A stretch of 64,000 nt of DNA from Phoronis australis (lineage: Eukaryota > Phoronida > Phoronidae). Position 1 is the first letter of the stretch; the number at the start of each line of letters is the position of its first letter. Under the pieces are notes generated by a model. It worked only from the letters and a program-made list of their open reading frames with translations, had not been told where the DNA came from and did not search any database. Both the position numbers and the translations under genes were made by a program. The stretch is taken from the NCBI GenBank assembly GCA_002633005.1, contig NMRA01000047.1, positions 645,326-709,325 of the forward strand. The letters are read 5' to 3'. Below, one piece after another: positions 61,931 through 64,000 of this stretch.

Positions 61931-62041
61931 GTGAGTTTTGTGGCGCCGTCTAACGTCGATCTGCCAAACTACATCGCCCGGACTTTTTCCAGCCCGGTCG
62001 CCGGTTTGTTCTCCCAGGAGCTGGTGATAACTTTTGAGTGA

Positions 62042-62322
62042 AAATATATTGAAAAGCAGATAGCTTAGTTTAACAATTTCAGACTTACCTGTCAATAAAC
62101 TTTGTCCTTTTTGGTGTTTTTTTTTCATCATTTACTCTAGCAATTGTCGGTACGTTAAATCTAGTTCAACCAATCCAGCTAGTGGCCCGAGGTCGGGTTC
62201 GTTTCTGTCATGGTTATGCAGGACTGAGAAATAGGTCAAAATTTGACCAACTTAGGAGCATGATATCTTAGAAATGGCTGACCGGATTAATATGAAACCT
62301 TCAGATTGGCCTATTTAATATG
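62042..62322. other. No gene seen
   Basis: Between the candidate exon and the LINE. Contains AAAATTTGACCAACTTAGGAGC-type sequence of unknown origin; possibly the LINE 3' flank. Confidence 0.4.
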
Positions 62323-63900
62323 CTAATGCAATGCTCTCCAATTCGGTTGAGTGTTGTTATGTGGCGCTAGATACTGAAAGAGGTGAATCCGTTTTGGTAA
62401 TAAAAAAGATTTGACAACTGTTATCTTACCAAAGGTAGATGAATTTCTTTTTGACCAATTTCCAATGCCTTTTCTAACTTCGTTTAATTTTACGTCGTAG
62501 TTTAAGTGAATCATGTCCTGTAAGTTGACAGAGAATGTAATTCCAAGAGATGTGAACTGGAAACTTGCCCATTTAAGTTAAATCTTTTTCACAGCAAAGC
62601 TTATCACCACAAAATATCTTAGAACCAATCCATATGCAAACAGTTTTATCGATATTGGGTATCAAACCAGAATACTTAGCAAAGTGATCAAGACGGTTAA
62701 GTGACGATTTTAAAGAGGTCGCTGAACCATCTAGAAAGAGGACCGTGTCGTCTGCATATTGCATTAATTTATACTCTAGAGAGCCTACATGTACTTTTAT
62801 GCCTTAAACATTCTTGCATTGCCTCATCATAGATGCCATAATTTCGGCACACAACAAAAAAGATAAGGTGAAAGGGAATCCCCTTGTCTGCAACCTCGGC
62901 AAATGTTAAAGTAGTTATTGAGACGTAAAGCCATACTGAATGACCGAAAGTTGGACACTTTCATTGAGTATTGTGAATCAACGATTAATATCGTCACCAA
63001 AATTGAAATAGTGTAGAAATTTCTTAAGAAATCCCCAGGACACAGAATCAAAGGCTTTTTCAAAATCAATTAATATCAGAAGTCCGGGAATATCCTTAAC
63101 TTGAGTATATTGTAAATAAATCACTCTGGTGTTCTCCCCGATAAAGCGACCTGGGAGAAACCGAGTTTAAAATAGATTTTATCCTTTGTGCAATACATGC
63201 TGATAATAGTTTATAACTTGAATTTAGTAAGGAGATTGGTCTCCAATTTCTAATGTATTCATGTGGTTTCTTGCTCTTAGGAATCAAAGTAATGACACCT
63301 TGACGCATAGTGGTAGGGAGACGGCCGGTTCGAGAACTGTAATTAAAAGATTTGATCAAAAATGGCGACAATTCTTTCCAAAAAAAATTGTAAAACTCTA
63401 CAGGAAAACCATCAGTCCCCGGAGTTGTGTCATTTTTCATACTTTTAAGGACAGCCGCAGCTTCAGTATATGTTATTGGTCCTTCTAGTTTTTCTTTAAA
63501 GTCGGCGTCTAGTTTCGACATATTTTCAGGGGTCACCAAGTCCTCCAACTCATATTGGAGAGAGTCATTTTCTTTGGCTGTATATAAATTTGCATACAAT
63601 TTTTCGATTGCACACAGTATAGCTTTTTGGTTTGTCAAGCTTCTTCCAGTCTCGTCTATATGTTTGTGGACATTCTTGTTCACGTAATTGCGTTTTTCTA
63701 AGTTACTAAAATATTTGGACGGTTTTTCGCCATCCTCGATCCATTTTGCGAAGATCTCAGCATCATGCCTTTCTCTTTGTCCTTTCTAATATATTCGTAA
63801 TCTTTCTGCAAATCTGAATAAATTTCAAGGAGCAGAGATCAGAATTACTGTTGCACATCATTTCTCTAAGAAGACTTAATTGCTCCTCTAATTTTTTTCA
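62323..63900 (-). pseudogene. Decayed LINE reverse transcriptase (L1/Tx1-like)
   Basis: Several minus-strand frames hold RT motifs in order: WIEDGEKPSKYFSNLEKRNY (~63690-63750), IPKSKKP with NWRPISLLN (~63240-63290), catalytic LIDFEKAFDS (~63050), RGCRQGDSLSPYLF (~62850-62890), catalytic YADD (~62750) and FGKITVVKSFLLPKRI (~62400-62450). LEKRNY and the order fit L1/Tx1-clade ORF2. The motifs fall in different frames with stops, so the copy is inactive. The endonuclease part would lie beyond the window; the 3' part stops near 62320. Confidence 0.92.
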
Positions 63901-64000
63901 TGTCGATGCTTTTGTTTTTTCTTGAAAGCTGAATAAGACAATATGAAAAGTTGATTATGAAAACGGAATAATAAATTTTAAAAACGCTCTAGCGTTTTTA

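Overview
The window is nuclear DNA of an animal, most likely an AT-rich, intron-rich marine invertebrate. Genes are split by GT-AG introns of several hundred bases to about 10 kb, the proteins are animal type (a CRIB-containing group I PAK kinase, EMC6, a CAP-Gly protein), and much of the rest is repeats. I cannot name the species. Nothing looks bacterial or viral, and no CRISPR array or operon is present. Three isolated 'n' characters (14162, 37446, 61182) mark scaffold joins. Two of them end a segment that is repeated just downstream, so some apparent duplications are probably assembly artefacts.

Layout. 1-11.8 kb: no convincing host gene. It holds a GIY-YIG nuclease-like fragment (196-411), a 1.67-kb TTAA-flanked transposon nested in an older repeat (5270-6936, with a related uninterrupted copy at 12.1 kb), and a large head-to-head foldback (9.4-10.7 kb). 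11.8-16.0 kb, plus strand: the ER membrane complex subunit EMC6, three coding exons found, the middle one present twice. 16.75-18.02 kb: tandem repeat units of about 0.4 kb. 23.3-28.9 kb, plus strand: a five-exon CAP-Gly protein of 239 residues with a C-terminal half I do not recognise. 31.6-57.8 kb, minus strand: a complete 14-exon group I p21-activated kinase (506 residues) that reconstructs in frame, with every junction phase checked by hand. It converges with the CAP-Gly gene. 57.9-62 kb: the upstream side of PAK, with a possible 5' exon at 59.4 kb, an exact 10 x 50-bp minisatellite, another foldback-family copy, and a possible plus-strand first exon at 61473. 62.3-64 kb, minus strand: a decayed L1/Tx1-like LINE reverse transcriptase.

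The three host genes are ordinary cellular functions (membrane protein insertion, microtubule binding, Rac/Cdc42 signalling) and do not form an evident pathway. The most unusual feature is in PAK. The 3' splice site of exon 13, in the kinase domain, has been amplified as a 39-bp minisatellite giving seven evenly spaced acceptors. Each unit carries a branch-point-like sequence, a pyrimidine-rich stretch, an AG and the first bases of the exon, and all units are open in the PAK reading frame. In principle, splicing could therefore insert 0-6 copies of a hydrophobic 13-residue block into the kinase C-lobe.
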